Part shown: positions 44,984 through 53,631 of the stretch, one piece after another
How positions within the stretch are numbered: position 1 is the stretch's first letter
How the letters are laid out: every line of letters begins with the position of its first letter
Notes under the pieces: generated by a model
What the model saw: only the letters and a program-made list of their open reading frames with translations
Told to the model about the DNA's origin: nothing
The model's database searches: none
NCBI GenBank assembly: GCA_016184455.1
Contig: JACPCS010000110.1
Location: 1 to 64,000, forward strand
From: Acidobacteriota bacterium
Lineage (GTDB): Bacteria; Acidobacteriota; Vicinamibacteria; Vicinamibacterales; UBA2999
Direction of reading: 5' to 3'
DNA length: 64,000 bases
Translations under genes and position numbers: made by a program

Positions 44984-45170
44984 GCAGCCCCGCTTTGCCG
45001 TGTGGGGAGGTCGAATGAACCTGCGAAAGCAGGTGGAACCGCTGTTGTCGGCCGCGCTTCAGGCTTCCTCGCCTCGGAGGCATGCACACCGCGCGTCCTC
45101 GCGGCTCGCTTGGGGTTTAACGTTGGCTCAGACGAGCCTCCGAACCATCACGAGCAAAGCAGGAGCTACA
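44984..45170 (-). ncRNA. ssrS: 6S RNA
   Basis: Between zapA and thiL; minus-strand GCATGC..GAAGCCT..CGACAACA..TTCCACCTG-loop-AGGTTCA and CTGAGCC correspond in order to E. coli 6S motifs; long closing stem AGCTCCTGCTTTGCTCGTG / CACACGGCAAAGCGGGGCT; ~187 nt. Confidence 0.88.
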
Positions 45171-45230
45171 GCAATCTTAGTCTGGCCCCGGGGGCCGGTC
45201 AAGCCGAGTAAGTGACTGATATTACGTGAC

Positions 45231-45518
45231 TTATTGTGCCGAGAGCGCCTGGTCGACGAGCTGTTCGATCCGCAGGGTCCGCTCGTGCAGCTCGCCGTGG
45301 GAGGCCGACTGGTTCTGGCGCGTGCGGAAGCACTCGTCGGCGAGATTGAGCGCGACGAGAATCGCCAGACTCAACATGTCGGTCGTCGGCACCGCCTCGG
45401 AGGCGGCGCGCATCTTCTGATCGACGTACGCCGCAAGCTCGATCACGTACGCCGGGTCGAGGGTGCTGCGGATCGGATAGCGCTGGCCGCCGATTTCAAC
45501 CGTGACGACGCCTGGCAT
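45231..45518 (-). CDS. zapA: Cell division protein ZapA
   Basis: VTVEIGGQRYPIRSTLDPAYVIELAAYVDQKMRAASEAVPTTDMLSLAILVALNLADE. Confidence 0.88.
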   Translation of the reverse strand: MPGVVTVEIGGQRYPIRSTLDPAYVIELAAYVDQKMRAASEAVPTTDMLSLAILVALNLADECFRTRQNQSASHGELHERTLRIEQLVDQALSAQ

Positions 45519-45528
45519 AAAGTCTTTT

Positions 45529-45583
45529 GTCTCTTGTCTCTGGTCTCTTGTCGTCAAGCGACCAAAGACCACAGACGAGAGAC
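45529..45583. repeat. Long imperfect hairpin, GTCTCTGGTC family, copy A
   Basis: GTCTCTTGTCTCTGGTCTCTTGTCG-tcaag-CGACCAAAGACCACAGACGAGAGAC (21/25 paired). Confidence 0.75.
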
Positions 45584-45585
45584 AT

Positions 45586-45861
45586 TCACAATGCCTCCAG
45601 GTGCGACAGCATCTCGGCGACGCGCTGGCGGATCGCGTCGCGCTCGTGCCGCAGCGCGTCGAGCTCCGCATCGACGCCGTGCGCGTCGGCCAGCCGCGCG
45701 CGCAGCGATTCGACTTCCTGCGTGAGCCGCGCGTGCTCCTCCGTCGCCGTCGCCTGCTCGGCGCGAAGCCTCGTCACGACACTGACCAGAAGCTTCACCT
45801 TCTCCTCGAGCCGATCGATCGGCTCGAGATCGACCGTACGCGCCACCGCCTGCTTTGCCAT
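45586..45861 (-). CDS. Small coiled-coil protein (ZapB-like position)
   Basis: LEPIDRLEEKVKLLVSVVTRLRAEQATATEEHARLTQEVESLRARLADAHGVDAELDALRHERDAIRQRVAEMLSHLEAL. Confidence 0.7.
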   Translation of the reverse strand: MAKQAVARTVDLEPIDRLEEKVKLLVSVVTRLRAEQATATEEHARLTQEVESLRARLADAHGVDAELDALRHERDAIRQRVAEMLSHLEAL

Positions 45862-45929
45862 CCGTGCCTCGCGTGTGAGGGAAAAATGCTGCCGGCAGAA
45901 TAGCATGGTTGGTGACGACCAACCACCAA

Positions 45930-47990
45930 CTAACGTTGTACCGCGCCGTTCTTTTCCTTCAATGCTGCGATCACGCGCGTCATCGCGTCCTGCACTTCCG
46001 CGTCCGTGAGCGTTCTGTCAGATGACCGGAAAGTCAGCCTCAGAGACAGACTGACTTTGTCGGGCGGAATGCCCTTGCCCTGATAGCGGTCGAACTCGCT
46101 GACGCGGACGAGCGTCGGCGGCGCCGCGTCGCGAATGGTCGCGCGCACGTCCGTTGCGGGCAGCGCTTCGTCGACGAGGATCGAGATATCGCGAACGACC
46201 GACGGGAACCGCGGCAGTGGTTCGACGCGCACCGCGCGGCGGGCGGCGGCCGGCGGGAGCGCGTCGAGATCGATCTCCGCCGCGTAGACCGGATCGTTGC
46301 CCGGCAGACCGTGATCGTCTGCGATCGACTCGGCGAGCTGGCCGACGACGCCGACCCGCGTGCCGTTGGCGAAGACCGCCGCGGCGCGGCCGGGCATCAG
46401 CCATCGCTCGTCGGCGGGCGTGGTGTGGACTTCCACGCCCAACGCTTGGCAGACACGCTCGGCGACCGCCTGGATATCGAAGAAATCCACGGGCCTGCCG
46501 CTGCCGCTCCAGTGCTCGGGCGCGCCTGCGCCGGTCCAGACGCAGCCGACCGCCTGCCGCTCGCCGGTGGATCGCATAAAGCGGGCGCCGAGCTCGAACA
46601 GGCGCACGTCGCGCTGTTCGCGCCGGCGGTTGTGGGCAACCGCGTCCATCAGGCCGGGCAGCAGCGACGGCCGGAGCACGGCGAACAGTTCCGAGAGGGG
46701 GTTGGCGATCGGCACGAGATCCCCTTCGCCCGCAAAGGGCGCCGCGGCGCGCTCGGCGATGAACCCGAAGGTCACCGCTTCGAAGAACCCCGCCGCGGTG
46801 AGCGCCGACCGCAGATCGCGCGCGCGCTGGATTCGCGGATCGACCGGCGGCGGCGCGGTGGTCAGCGCGGGGAACGTCGTCGGCAGCCGATCGAATCCGT
46901 AGTGGCGCGCGACTTCCTCGATCACATCGACCTCGCGCCGCACGTCGACGCGGCGCGTCGGGACGGCCACGCGCCAGCCGCCGGGCGCCGGCGCGAGCGT
47001 GAAGCCGAGGCGCTCGAGCATGCGTCGCACATCGCGATCCGGGATCGCCGTTCCGAGCAGGCCGGCGATCTTCTCGCGGCGCAGCCGCAGCACGCCGGGT
47101 TTGATGCGCGCCGGGTAGCGATCGATCACGCCGCCCCGCGCGCGCCCGGCGCCGATCATTTCGATGAGCGCGAGCGCGCGGCGCATGGCGTTGACGGCCG
47201 TCGCGGGATCGGCGCCGCGCTCGAAGCGCACGCTCGCTTCCGTCTTCAGTCCGAGCTTCTTACTGGTGCGGCGCACCGACAGCGGGTTGAAGTAGGCGCT
47301 CTCGAGGACGATCGTCTTCGTCGCGGCGCTCACCTCCGAGTTGCCGCCGCCCATCACGCCCGCGACCGCCGTCGCGCGCTCGGCGTCGGCGATCACCAGC
47401 ATCTCCGGCGAGAGCGTCCGGAGCTGACCGTCGAGCGTGCGCAGCGTCTCGCCCGGGCGCGCCGTCCGCACCCGAATCTCCGGGCCCGCCAGCCGTGCGT
47501 GGTCGAAGGCGTGCATCGGCTGCCCGAGCTCGAGCAGCACGTAGTTGGTGACGTCGACGATGTTGCTGATCGGCCGGATGCCGGCGGCCTCGAGGCGCGT
47601 CTGCATCCACGTGGGCGAGGGACGCAGCTCGACGTCGGCGACCGCGCCGACGTAGCGCGGGCAGAGGTCCGGGTTTTCGATGGTGATTTGGAGTGCCGAG
47701 GATCGTGGGGCGGGCCCTTTGGGCCCGCCGCGCGAGCCCGAAGGGCTCGCCCCAGGACCGCGCGTCCGCAGTTTCACCCCGTACGCCGTCGCCACCTCGC
47801 GCGCCATGCCGCCGACCGACAGGCAGTCGGGGCGGTTCGCGGTGACCTCGAAGTCGATCACCGCATCTCCGGTGCCGACCGTCTCGATCCCCTCGACCGC
47901 GAAGCCGCGCGTGGACATCGTCCGCGCGACATCCTCGGCCGAGTCCGGGATGTCGACGAGCTCACGCAGCCAGGAGAGCAGGATTCTCAC
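45930..47990 (-). CDS. pheT: Phenylalanyl-tRNA synthetase beta subunit (short form, no N-terminal tRNA-binding EMAP-like domain seen)
   Basis: [15 protein letters not shown]...VIDFEVTANRPDCLSVGGMAREVA...PISNIVDVTNYVLLELGQPMHAFDHARL...RRFERGADP...ETEASVRFERGAD; GTG start at 47990. Confidence 0.95.
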   Translation of the reverse strand: MRILLSWLRELVDIPDSAEDVARTMSTRGFAVEGIETVGTGDAVIDFEVTANRPDCLSVGGMAREVATAYGVKLRTRGPGASPSGSRGGPKGPAPRSSALQITIENPDLCPRYVGAVADVELRPSPTWMQTRLEAAGIRPISNIVDVTNYVLLELGQPMHAFDHARLAGPEIRVRTARPGETLRTLDGQLRTLSPEMLVIADAERATAVAGVMGGGNSEVSAATKTIVLESAYFNPLSVRRTSKKLGLKTEASVRFERGADPATAVNAMRRALALIEMIGAGRARGGVIDRYPARIKPGVLRLRREKIAGLLGTAIPDRDVRRMLERLGFTLAPAPGGWRVAVPTRRVDVRREVDVIEEVARHYGFDRLPTTFPALTTAPPPVDPRIQRARDLRSALTAAGFFEAVTFGFIAERAAAPFAGEGDLVPIANPLSELFAVLRPSLLPGLMDAVAHNRRREQRDVRLFELGARFMRSTGERQAVGCVWTGAGAPEHWSGSGRPVDFFDIQAVAERVCQALGVEVHTTPADERWLMPGRAAAVFANGTRVGVVGQLAESIADDHGLPGNDPVYAAEIDLDALPPAAARRAVRVEPLPRFPSVVRDISILVDEALPATDVRATIRDAAPPTLVRVSEFDRYQGKGIPPDKVSLSLRLTFRSSDRTLTDAEVQDAMTRVIAALKEKNGAVQR
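47707..47753. repeat. Palindromic double-hairpin element inside pheT
   Basis: GGGGC GGCGGGCCC ttt GGGCCCGCC gc GCGAGCCC gaa GGGCTCGC CCC; open reading frame maintained. Confidence 0.85.
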
Positions 47991-49078
47991 AGCGGGAACT
48001 GCTCCAGGAAGCGCAGGTCGTTCTCGTAGAACAGGCGGATGTCGTCGACGCCGTACTTCAGCATCGCGACGCGCTCCATGCCCATGCCGAACGCGAAGCC
48101 GGTCACCTCGTCCGGGTCGTAGCCGACCGCCTCGAACACGGCGGGGTGCACCATGCCGCTGCCGAGGATCTCGAGCCAGCCGGTGTGCTTGCACGTGCCG
48201 CAGCCCGAGCCGCCGCAGCTCTGGCAGCTGATGTCGACCTCCGCGCTCGGCTCGGTGTACGGGAAGAAGCTCGGACGCAGCCGCACCCGTACGTCGCCGA
48301 ACAGATCGCGCAGCATCGCCTCGAACGTTCCCTTGAGATCCGCGAGGGTGATCCCGCGTCCGACGACGAGCCCCTCGAACTGCTGGAACATCGGCGTGTG
48401 GCTGAGATCGAGCTGGTCGCGGCGATAGACGCGTCCCGGCACGATGAGGCGGATCGGCGGGGGAAACGTCTTCATGTAGCGGATCTGCATCGCCGAGGTG
48501 TGCGTGCGGAGGAGCGTCGCGGCGCGCACCTGCGCCTCGGGCACGCGGCCTCGATGCGCGCCCCACGTGCCGCCGGCGATCGGCACGCCGAGGTACAGCG
48601 TGTCCTGCATGTCGCGCGCGGGGTGGTCGGGCGGCATGTTGAGCGCCTCGAAGTTGTGGTAGTCGTCCTCGACTTCGGGCCCTTCGAGGATCTCGTAGCC
48701 CATCCGCGCGAAGATGTCCTCCACCTCCTGGCGCACGCGCATCAGCGGATGGATGCGGCCGATCGGGATCGGGCGGCTGCCGAGCGTCGGGTCGATCGCG
48801 CCGGCCGGTCGGCGCGTCGCCGCGACCGCGCCGCGCTTCTCCTCGATTGCGGATTCGATCTCGGTCTTGAAGGCGTTGACCAGCCGGCCGAACTCGCGCC
48901 GCTCGTCGGGCGGGACGGTGCCCACCTGCTTGAGGAGCGCGGTGACCGATCCGTTCTTGCGGCTCAGGAAGGCGGCGTCGAGGGCGTCGAGATCGCGGTC
49001 GGTGGTGGCGGCGGCCAGCCGCGCGCGGAAATCCGCGCGCAGCGCGTCGATGGCCGTCCGGACCTCGGTATCAGGCAT
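47987..49078 (-). CDS. pheS: Phenylalanyl-tRNA synthetase alpha subunit
   Basis: [58 protein letters not shown]...[17 protein letters not shown]...[35 protein letters not shown]. Confidence 0.97.
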   Translation of the reverse strand: MPDTEVRTAIDALRADFRARLAAATTDRDLDALDAAFLSRKNGSVTALLKQVGTVPPDERREFGRLVNAFKTEIESAIEEKRGAVAATRRPAGAIDPTLGSRPIPIGRIHPLMRVRQEVEDIFARMGYEILEGPEVEDDYHNFEALNMPPDHPARDMQDTLYLGVPIAGGTWGAHRGRVPEAQVRAATLLRTHTSAMQIRYMKTFPPPIRLIVPGRVYRRDQLDLSHTPMFQQFEGLVVGRGITLADLKGTFEAMLRDLFGDVRVRLRPSFFPYTEPSAEVDISCQSCGGSGCGTCKHTGWLEILGSGMVHPAVFEAVGYDPDEVTGFAFGMGMERVAMLKYGVDDIRLFYENDLRFLEQFPL

Positions 49079-49442
49079 TCGCCTGGGCGGGCAGCGCGGC
49101 CTTGGCCTGCGCCACCACCTTGGCGAACGCCGCGGACTGGGTGGCGGCCAGATCGGCCAGCATCTTGCGGTCGATGGTGACGCCCGCCGCCTTGAGCCCG
49201 CGCATCAGCTGTGCGTAGGTGAGGCCGTTCTCTCGCGCCGCCGCGTTGATCCGCACGATCCAGAGCCGGCGGAAGTCGCGCTTCTTGTTCTTGCGCCCGA
49301 CGTAGGCGTACTTGCCCGCGATGTCGACCGCTTCCTTGGCGGCGCGATACAGCTTGCTCTTGGTCTGGTAATACCCCTTGGCGCGCGACAGCAGCTTCTT
49401 GCGCTTGGCGCGGCGAACCGTTCCTCGTTTGACTCTCGGCAT
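49071..49442 (-). CDS. rplT: 50S ribosomal protein L20
   Basis: [83 protein letters not shown]. Confidence 0.98.
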   Translation of the reverse strand: MPRVKRGTVRRAKRKKLLSRAKGYYQTKSKLYRAAKEAVDIAGKYAYVGRKNKKRDFRRLWIVRINAAARENGLTYAQLMRGLKAAGVTIDRKMLADLAATQSAAFAKVVAQAKAALPAQANA

Positions 49443-49451
49443 TGCGTCCTC

Positions 49452-49649
49452 TTATTTGTACGGCAGCATGCGATTGAGCTTGTCGGCGTCCTGCGGCGCC
49501 ACCTCGCGCTTCTTCCGCATGTGGCGCTTCACCTTCGTCGTCTTGCTCGTCAGGATGTGGCGCTTGAACGCCGAGGCGCGCATGATCTTCCCCGTGCCGG
49601 TCTTCTTGAAGCGCTTCGCGGCGCCCCGGTGCGTTTTGAGCTTTGGCAT
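49452..49649 (-). CDS. rpmI: 50S ribosomal protein L35
   Basis: [50 protein letters not shown]. Confidence 0.98.
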   Translation of the reverse strand: MPKLKTHRGAAKRFKKTGTGKIMRASAFKRHILTSKTTKVKRHMRKKREVAPQDADKLNRMLPYK

Positions 49650-49655
49650 ATTTCC

Positions 49656-49712
49656 GTCTTTAGTCTCTGGTCTTTAGTCGTTGTCCTGGACGAGAGACCA
49701 GAGACCAAAGAC
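49656..49712. repeat. Long imperfect hairpin, GTCTCTGGTC family, copy B
   Basis: GTCTTTAGTCTCTGGTCTTTAGTCG-ttgtcctgga-CGAGAGACCAGAGACCAAAGAC. Confidence 0.75.
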
Positions 49713-49720
49713 CCGTGGTT

Positions 49721-50308
49721 TTACTCGTCCGCCGCCGCCGCTTCCTGCGGCTTCGGCCTCGTTCCCGACTTGCGGCCCGTGCGCTGCGCCAGGATCACGT
49801 GCATCTGGTTGCCTTCCATGCGCGGCATCGTCTCGGGCATCGCGGCGTCGGCCAGCTCGCTCATCAGCCGCTCGAGGATACGGCGCCCGATCTCGGGATG
49901 CGCCATTTCGCGTCCCCGGAAGAAGATCGTCGCTTTCACCTTGTCGCCTTCGGCGAGGAAGCGCTCGATGTGCTTCTTCTTGAACTGATAGTCGTGCTCG
50001 TCGACCTTCGGCCGGAACTTGATCTCCTTGACGTCGATCACTCGCTGGTGCTTCTTGGCCTCGCGCGACCGCTTCTGCTCCTGGTATTGGTACTTGCCGA
50101 AATCCATGATCCGGCAGACCGGCGGCACCGCCGTCGGGGAGATCTCGACGAGGTCGAGCCCCTTCTGCTTCGCGATGGCAAGTGCCTGGGGAGGAGGCAT
50201 GATGCCGAGCTGCTGGCCGCTTTCGTCGATTACGCGGATCTCACGGACCCGGATGCGCTCGTTGATGCGAACGCGGTCGTCACGTCGGGGCGAACGGTCG
50301 TAAGCGAT
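49721..50308 (-). CDS. infC: Translation initiation factor IF-3, apparent AUC start
   Basis: IAYDRSPRRDDRVRINERIRVREIRVIDESGQQLGIMPPPQALAIAKQKGLDLVEISPTAVPPVCRIMDFGKYQYQEQKR; GAGGAGG just upstream of ATC at 50308. Confidence 0.93.
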   Translation of the reverse strand: MAYDRSPRRDDRVRINERIRVREIRVIDESGQQLGIMPPPQALAIAKQKGLDLVEISPTAVPPVCRIMDFGKYQYQEQKRSREAKKHQRVIDVKEIKFRPKVDEHDYQFKKKHIERFLAEGDKVKATIFFRGREMAHPEIGRRILERLMSELADAAMPETMPRMEGNQMHVILAQRTGRKSGTRPKPQEAAAADE

Positions 50309-50319
50309 AACGCCTCCTC

Positions 50320-52287
50320 TTAGGCCGGTTGTGTCTCAGCGGGATGCGCCGGCGCGCCCAGATCCTTCCGCTGAATCTCGCCGCGCGCGTCCCGGAGGAA
50401 CGCGTCGACGGAGCGTGGCCCGAGGTCGCCGCCCGACCGGCTCCGCACTGATACCGTGCCGTCCGCCGCCTCGCGGTCCCCGACGACGAGCATGTAGGGG
50501 ACCTTCTGCAACTGCGCCTCCCGGATCTTATAGCCAATCTTCTCCTGGCGCTCGTCGAGCTCCACCCGAAGCCCGGCGGCCGCGAGCCGGTCGCGGACCG
50601 TCGCCGCGTAGGCAAGATGCCGATCGGCGATCGGCAGTACGACGGCCTGTACGGGCGCCAGCCACAGCGGCAGGGCGCCGGCGTAGTGCTCGATCAACAG
50701 CGCGATGAACCGTTCAAAGCTGCCGAAGATCGCCCGATGGATGACGACCGGACGGTGCTCAGCGTTGTCCGCTCCGATATACTTCAGCGCGAACTGCTGC
50801 GGCAGCTGATAGTCGAGCTGGATCGTCGCGCACTGCCACTTACGCCCGAGCGCATCGGTCACGGCGAAGTCGATCTTCGGCCCGTAGAACGCGCCGTCGC
50901 CCTCGGCAATCGTGTACGCCTGTCCGGCGCCTTCGAGCGCCTTCTTGAGTTCCGCTTCGGCGTGGTTCCACGTCGCCAGCTCGCCGAGATACTCAGCGGG
51001 CCGCGTCGAGAGCGTCATCTCCGGTGTCAGCCCGAAGTCGTCGTACACGCGCTTCACGAGACGGAGGAGCTGCTCGACCTCCTCGCCGATCTGATCCTCG
51101 CGGAGAAAAATGTGCGCGTCGTCCATGATGAACTCGCGCACGCGCGTCAGGCCGCTCAGCACGCCGGACGCCTCCATGCGATGGAGCACGCTCTGTTCAT
51201 GGATCCGCATCGGCAGATCGCGATAGCTGCGCACCTCGCTGGCGAACAGGAGCATGTGCCCGGGGCAGTTCATCGGCTTGAGCCCCGACTTCTCCTCCTC
51301 GCTCTCCGATTCGATCAGGAACATGTTCTGGCGGTAGTGCGTCCAGTGGCCCGACGTCTCCCAGAGCGCCTTGTTGAACACGAGCGGCGCGCGCACCTCG
51401 ACGTAGCCGGCTGGGAAGAGCACCTCGCGCATGTAGTTGCCGAGCAGATGCACCAGCATCGTGCCCTTGGGCAGCCAGAACGGCTCGCCGGGCGCCCAGG
51501 GGTGGAACCAAAAGAGACCAAGTTCGCGGCCGATCTTCCGGTGGTCGCGCTTCTTCGCCTCCTCGAGCCGGCGCACGTACTCCTGCAGCTCCTTGTCCGA
51601 GAAGAACGCCGTGCCGTAGATGCGCTGCATCGGCTGATTGCGCGCGTCGCCCTTCCAGTACGCGTTCGAGGTGCTGAGCAGCTTGAACGCCTTGAGCCTG
51701 CCGGTCGAGGGGACGTGCGGACCGACGCAGAAATCGACGAACGTGTCGCGGTCTTTGATCGTGTAGCAGGACACCTCGGACTGTCCCTCGGTCTTCTCCT
51801 CGATGAGCTGCACCTTGAGCGGCTCGCCGCGGCTGCCGAAGAAGCGCTTGGCGTCCTCCCGCGGCCACATCTGCCGCTCGTAGGGCAGGTCCTGCTGCGC
51901 CAACTCGCGCATCTTCCGCTCGATCGCCTCGAGGTCCTCGGGCACGAACGGACGCGGGACGACGAAGTCGTAGAAGAACCCCTCGTCGGTGGCGGGGCCG
52001 ATACCGCACTGCGTGCCCGGGAAGAGCTGCGTCACCGCCGCGGCGAGCAGATGCGCCGTGCTGTGGCGATAGAGCGGCAGCGCTTCGGCGCTCTCGGGCG
52101 TGATGATCCGGACGCGCGCGTCGCGCTGGAGCGGGAACGACACGTCCACGAGACGGTCATCGACCGCGGCGGCCAGCGCCGCCTTGGCGAGCCGCGGCGA
52201 AATGCCGGTCGCGACGTCGCGCACGGGCGTACCCGCGGGCACAGCACGAGTGGAGCCGTCCGGCAGCGTGATCGTGACGTCGCTCAT
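50320..52287 (-). CDS. thrS: Threonyl-tRNA synthetase
   Basis: TGS domain; HSTAHLLAAAVTQLFPGTQCGIGPATDEGFFYDF; MNCPGHMLLFASEVRSYRDLPMRI; GAFYGPKIDF. Confidence 0.98.
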   Translation of the reverse strand: MSDVTITLPDGSTRAVPAGTPVRDVATGISPRLAKAALAAAVDDRLVDVSFPLQRDARVRIITPESAEALPLYRHSTAHLLAAAVTQLFPGTQCGIGPATDEGFFYDFVVPRPFVPEDLEAIERKMRELAQQDLPYERQMWPREDAKRFFGSRGEPLKVQLIEEKTEGQSEVSCYTIKDRDTFVDFCVGPHVPSTGRLKAFKLLSTSNAYWKGDARNQPMQRIYGTAFFSDKELQEYVRRLEEAKKRDHRKIGRELGLFWFHPWAPGEPFWLPKGTMLVHLLGNYMREVLFPAGYVEVRAPLVFNKALWETSGHWTHYRQNMFLIESESEEEKSGLKPMNCPGHMLLFASEVRSYRDLPMRIHEQSVLHRMEASGVLSGLTRVREFIMDDAHIFLREDQIGEEVEQLLRLVKRVYDDFGLTPEMTLSTRPAEYLGELATWNHAEAELKKALEGAGQAYTIAEGDGAFYGPKIDFAVTDALGRKWQCATIQLDYQLPQQFALKYIGADNAEHRPVVIHRAIFGSFERFIALLIEHYAGALPLWLAPVQAVVLPIADRHLAYAATVRDRLAAAGLRVELDERQEKIGYKIREAQLQKVPYMLVVGDREAADGTVSVRSRSGGDLGPRSVDAFLRDARGEIQRKDLGAPAHPAETQPA

Positions 52288-52304
52288 GGAAAAGTTATCG
52301 GGGT

Positions 52305-52381
52305 TGGTAGGCGCGGGTGGACTCGAACCACTGACCTCCTCCGTGTCAGGGAGGCGCTCTAACCAACTGAGCTACGCGCCT
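52305..52381 (-). tRNA. tRNA-Val(GAC), CCA encoded
   Basis: AGGCGCG.TAGCTCAGTTGGTTAGAGC.GCCTCCCTGACACGGAGG.AGGTC.AGTGGTTCGAGTCCACC.CGCGCCT-A-CCA; anticodon GAC. Confidence 0.96.
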
Positions 52382-52431
52382 ATCTGTTGCAAATTCAGGC
52401 TTTAACCCGAACCGTCAGTATAGCAAAACCT

Positions 52432-53631
52432 TTACTGACCGAGATGCTCGAGCGCCTTCTCGAGCGTGGCGTCGGGTGAGGGCGGCGCGCTGCCGAATTC
52501 CACCTCCGGCTGCTCGACTTCGACGTCGGGCTCGAGGCCGGTCTCGTGGATCGGACGGTTGTCGGGCGTGAGATAGCGCAGGTAGGTGAGCCACAACCCG
52601 CTCTGATCCGGCAGCTTCACGAGCCGCTGCCGCGCGGCGCGCCCAAGCGAACGGATGCCGATGAGATCGGCGCGGTCGTTGTCGGCAAGCGCGGCGGCGA
52701 ACACCTCGGCCGCTCCCGCCGTCCCCTGGTCGACGAGAATCGCCACCGGGGCAGCCACCGTGCCATCGGTCGGCGCCGCCGAAATCACTTCGCGCTGATC
52801 GCCGCGCGCCAGGCGCACGGCAAGCGGGGCATTGCGCACGAACAGCCGCGCGGCCGCGACGCCGTGATCGAGATCGCCGCGCGCGTTGCTTCGCAGATCG
52901 ATGACGAACCGCGTCGCGCCGGTCTTGGTCAGCGCGTCGACCGCCTCCTTGAGCCGCGAGGGCGACTCGGCGGAGAACTCCGCCACGCGGATGTAGCCGG
53001 TGGTCCGGTTCGCCATGCGCGAGGTCACTTCAGGCGCCATCATCGGCTCGCGCGCCAGATCGACGACATGCGGATCGGCGGCGTTGCCCCGGATGACGAG
53101 CAGCGATACCTTCGACCCCGGCGCGCCCCTCAGCAGGCGCGTACCTTCGTACGCCGATATGTCGCGCGTCGGCCGGTTGTTGATCGCGCGGATGAAGTCG
53201 CCCGGACGCACCCCTGCCTTGGCCGCCGGCGATCCGTCGCGCGTGGCGACGACGCGCAGATAGTACTGGCGCGTGAGGTCCAGACCGACTTCAGCCGGAC
53301 CGCCGCGGTCGTTTGCCTCGAGCGTTTTGACGAGCGCAGGCGGCAGGTAACTGCTTTCCGGATCGAGACCGTCGGCAAGGCCCCGCATCGCTCCCTGCAT
53401 CGCCTGCTGTACATCGACCGGTTCGACGTAATTGTTCAGCACGAGCGAGACGACGTCCTCGAAGACGCGGAGGTGCTGGTAGGTGTCGTCCTTGGCGAGC
53501 GCCTGGCCCAGATAACCGCCGAGGAACGCGAACGCCATGATGGCGCTCGAAAGGCTCAGGACGAACGTCCGGCTGCGCGAACTGATCATGAAGAAGCTCC
53601 AGGCTTTGGACGTCACCGTGGTCTCAACCAT
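52432..53631 (-). CDS. S41-family C-terminal processing peptidase (PDZ-containing)
   Basis: GLADGLDPESSYLPP; GVRPGDFIRAINNRPTRDISAYEGTRLLRGAPGSKVSLLVIRG; FVIDLRSNARGDLDHGVAAARLF; AILVDQGTAGAAEVFAAAL. Confidence 0.92.
   Translation of the reverse strand: MVETTVTSKAWSFFMISSRSRTFVLSLSSAIMAFAFLGGYLGQALAKDDTYQHLRVFEDVVSLVLNNYVEPVDVQQAMQGAMRGLADGLDPESSYLPPALVKTLEANDRGGPAEVGLDLTRQYYLRVVATRDGSPAAKAGVRPGDFIRAINNRPTRDISAYEGTRLLRGAPGSKVSLLVIRGNAADPHVVDLAREPMMAPEVTSRMANRTTGYIRVAEFSAESPSRLKEAVDALTKTGATRFVIDLRSNARGDLDHGVAAARLFVRNAPLAVRLARGDQREVISAAPTDGTVAAPVAILVDQGTAGAAEVFAAALADNDRADLIGIRSLGRAARQRLVKLPDQSGLWLTYLRYLTPDNRPIHETGLEPDVEVEQPEVEFGSAPPSPDATLEKALEHLGQ

Noticed and set aside
45002-45211. 69-aa plus-strand ORF (MGRSNEPAKAGG...)
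   Set aside because: Opposite strand of the 6S RNA gene; better explained as noncoding.
46311-48029. 572-aa plus-strand ORF
   Set aside because: Antisense to pheT, which has strong family signatures.
50617-52362. 581-aa plus-strand ORF
   Set aside because: Antisense to thrS and the tRNA gene.
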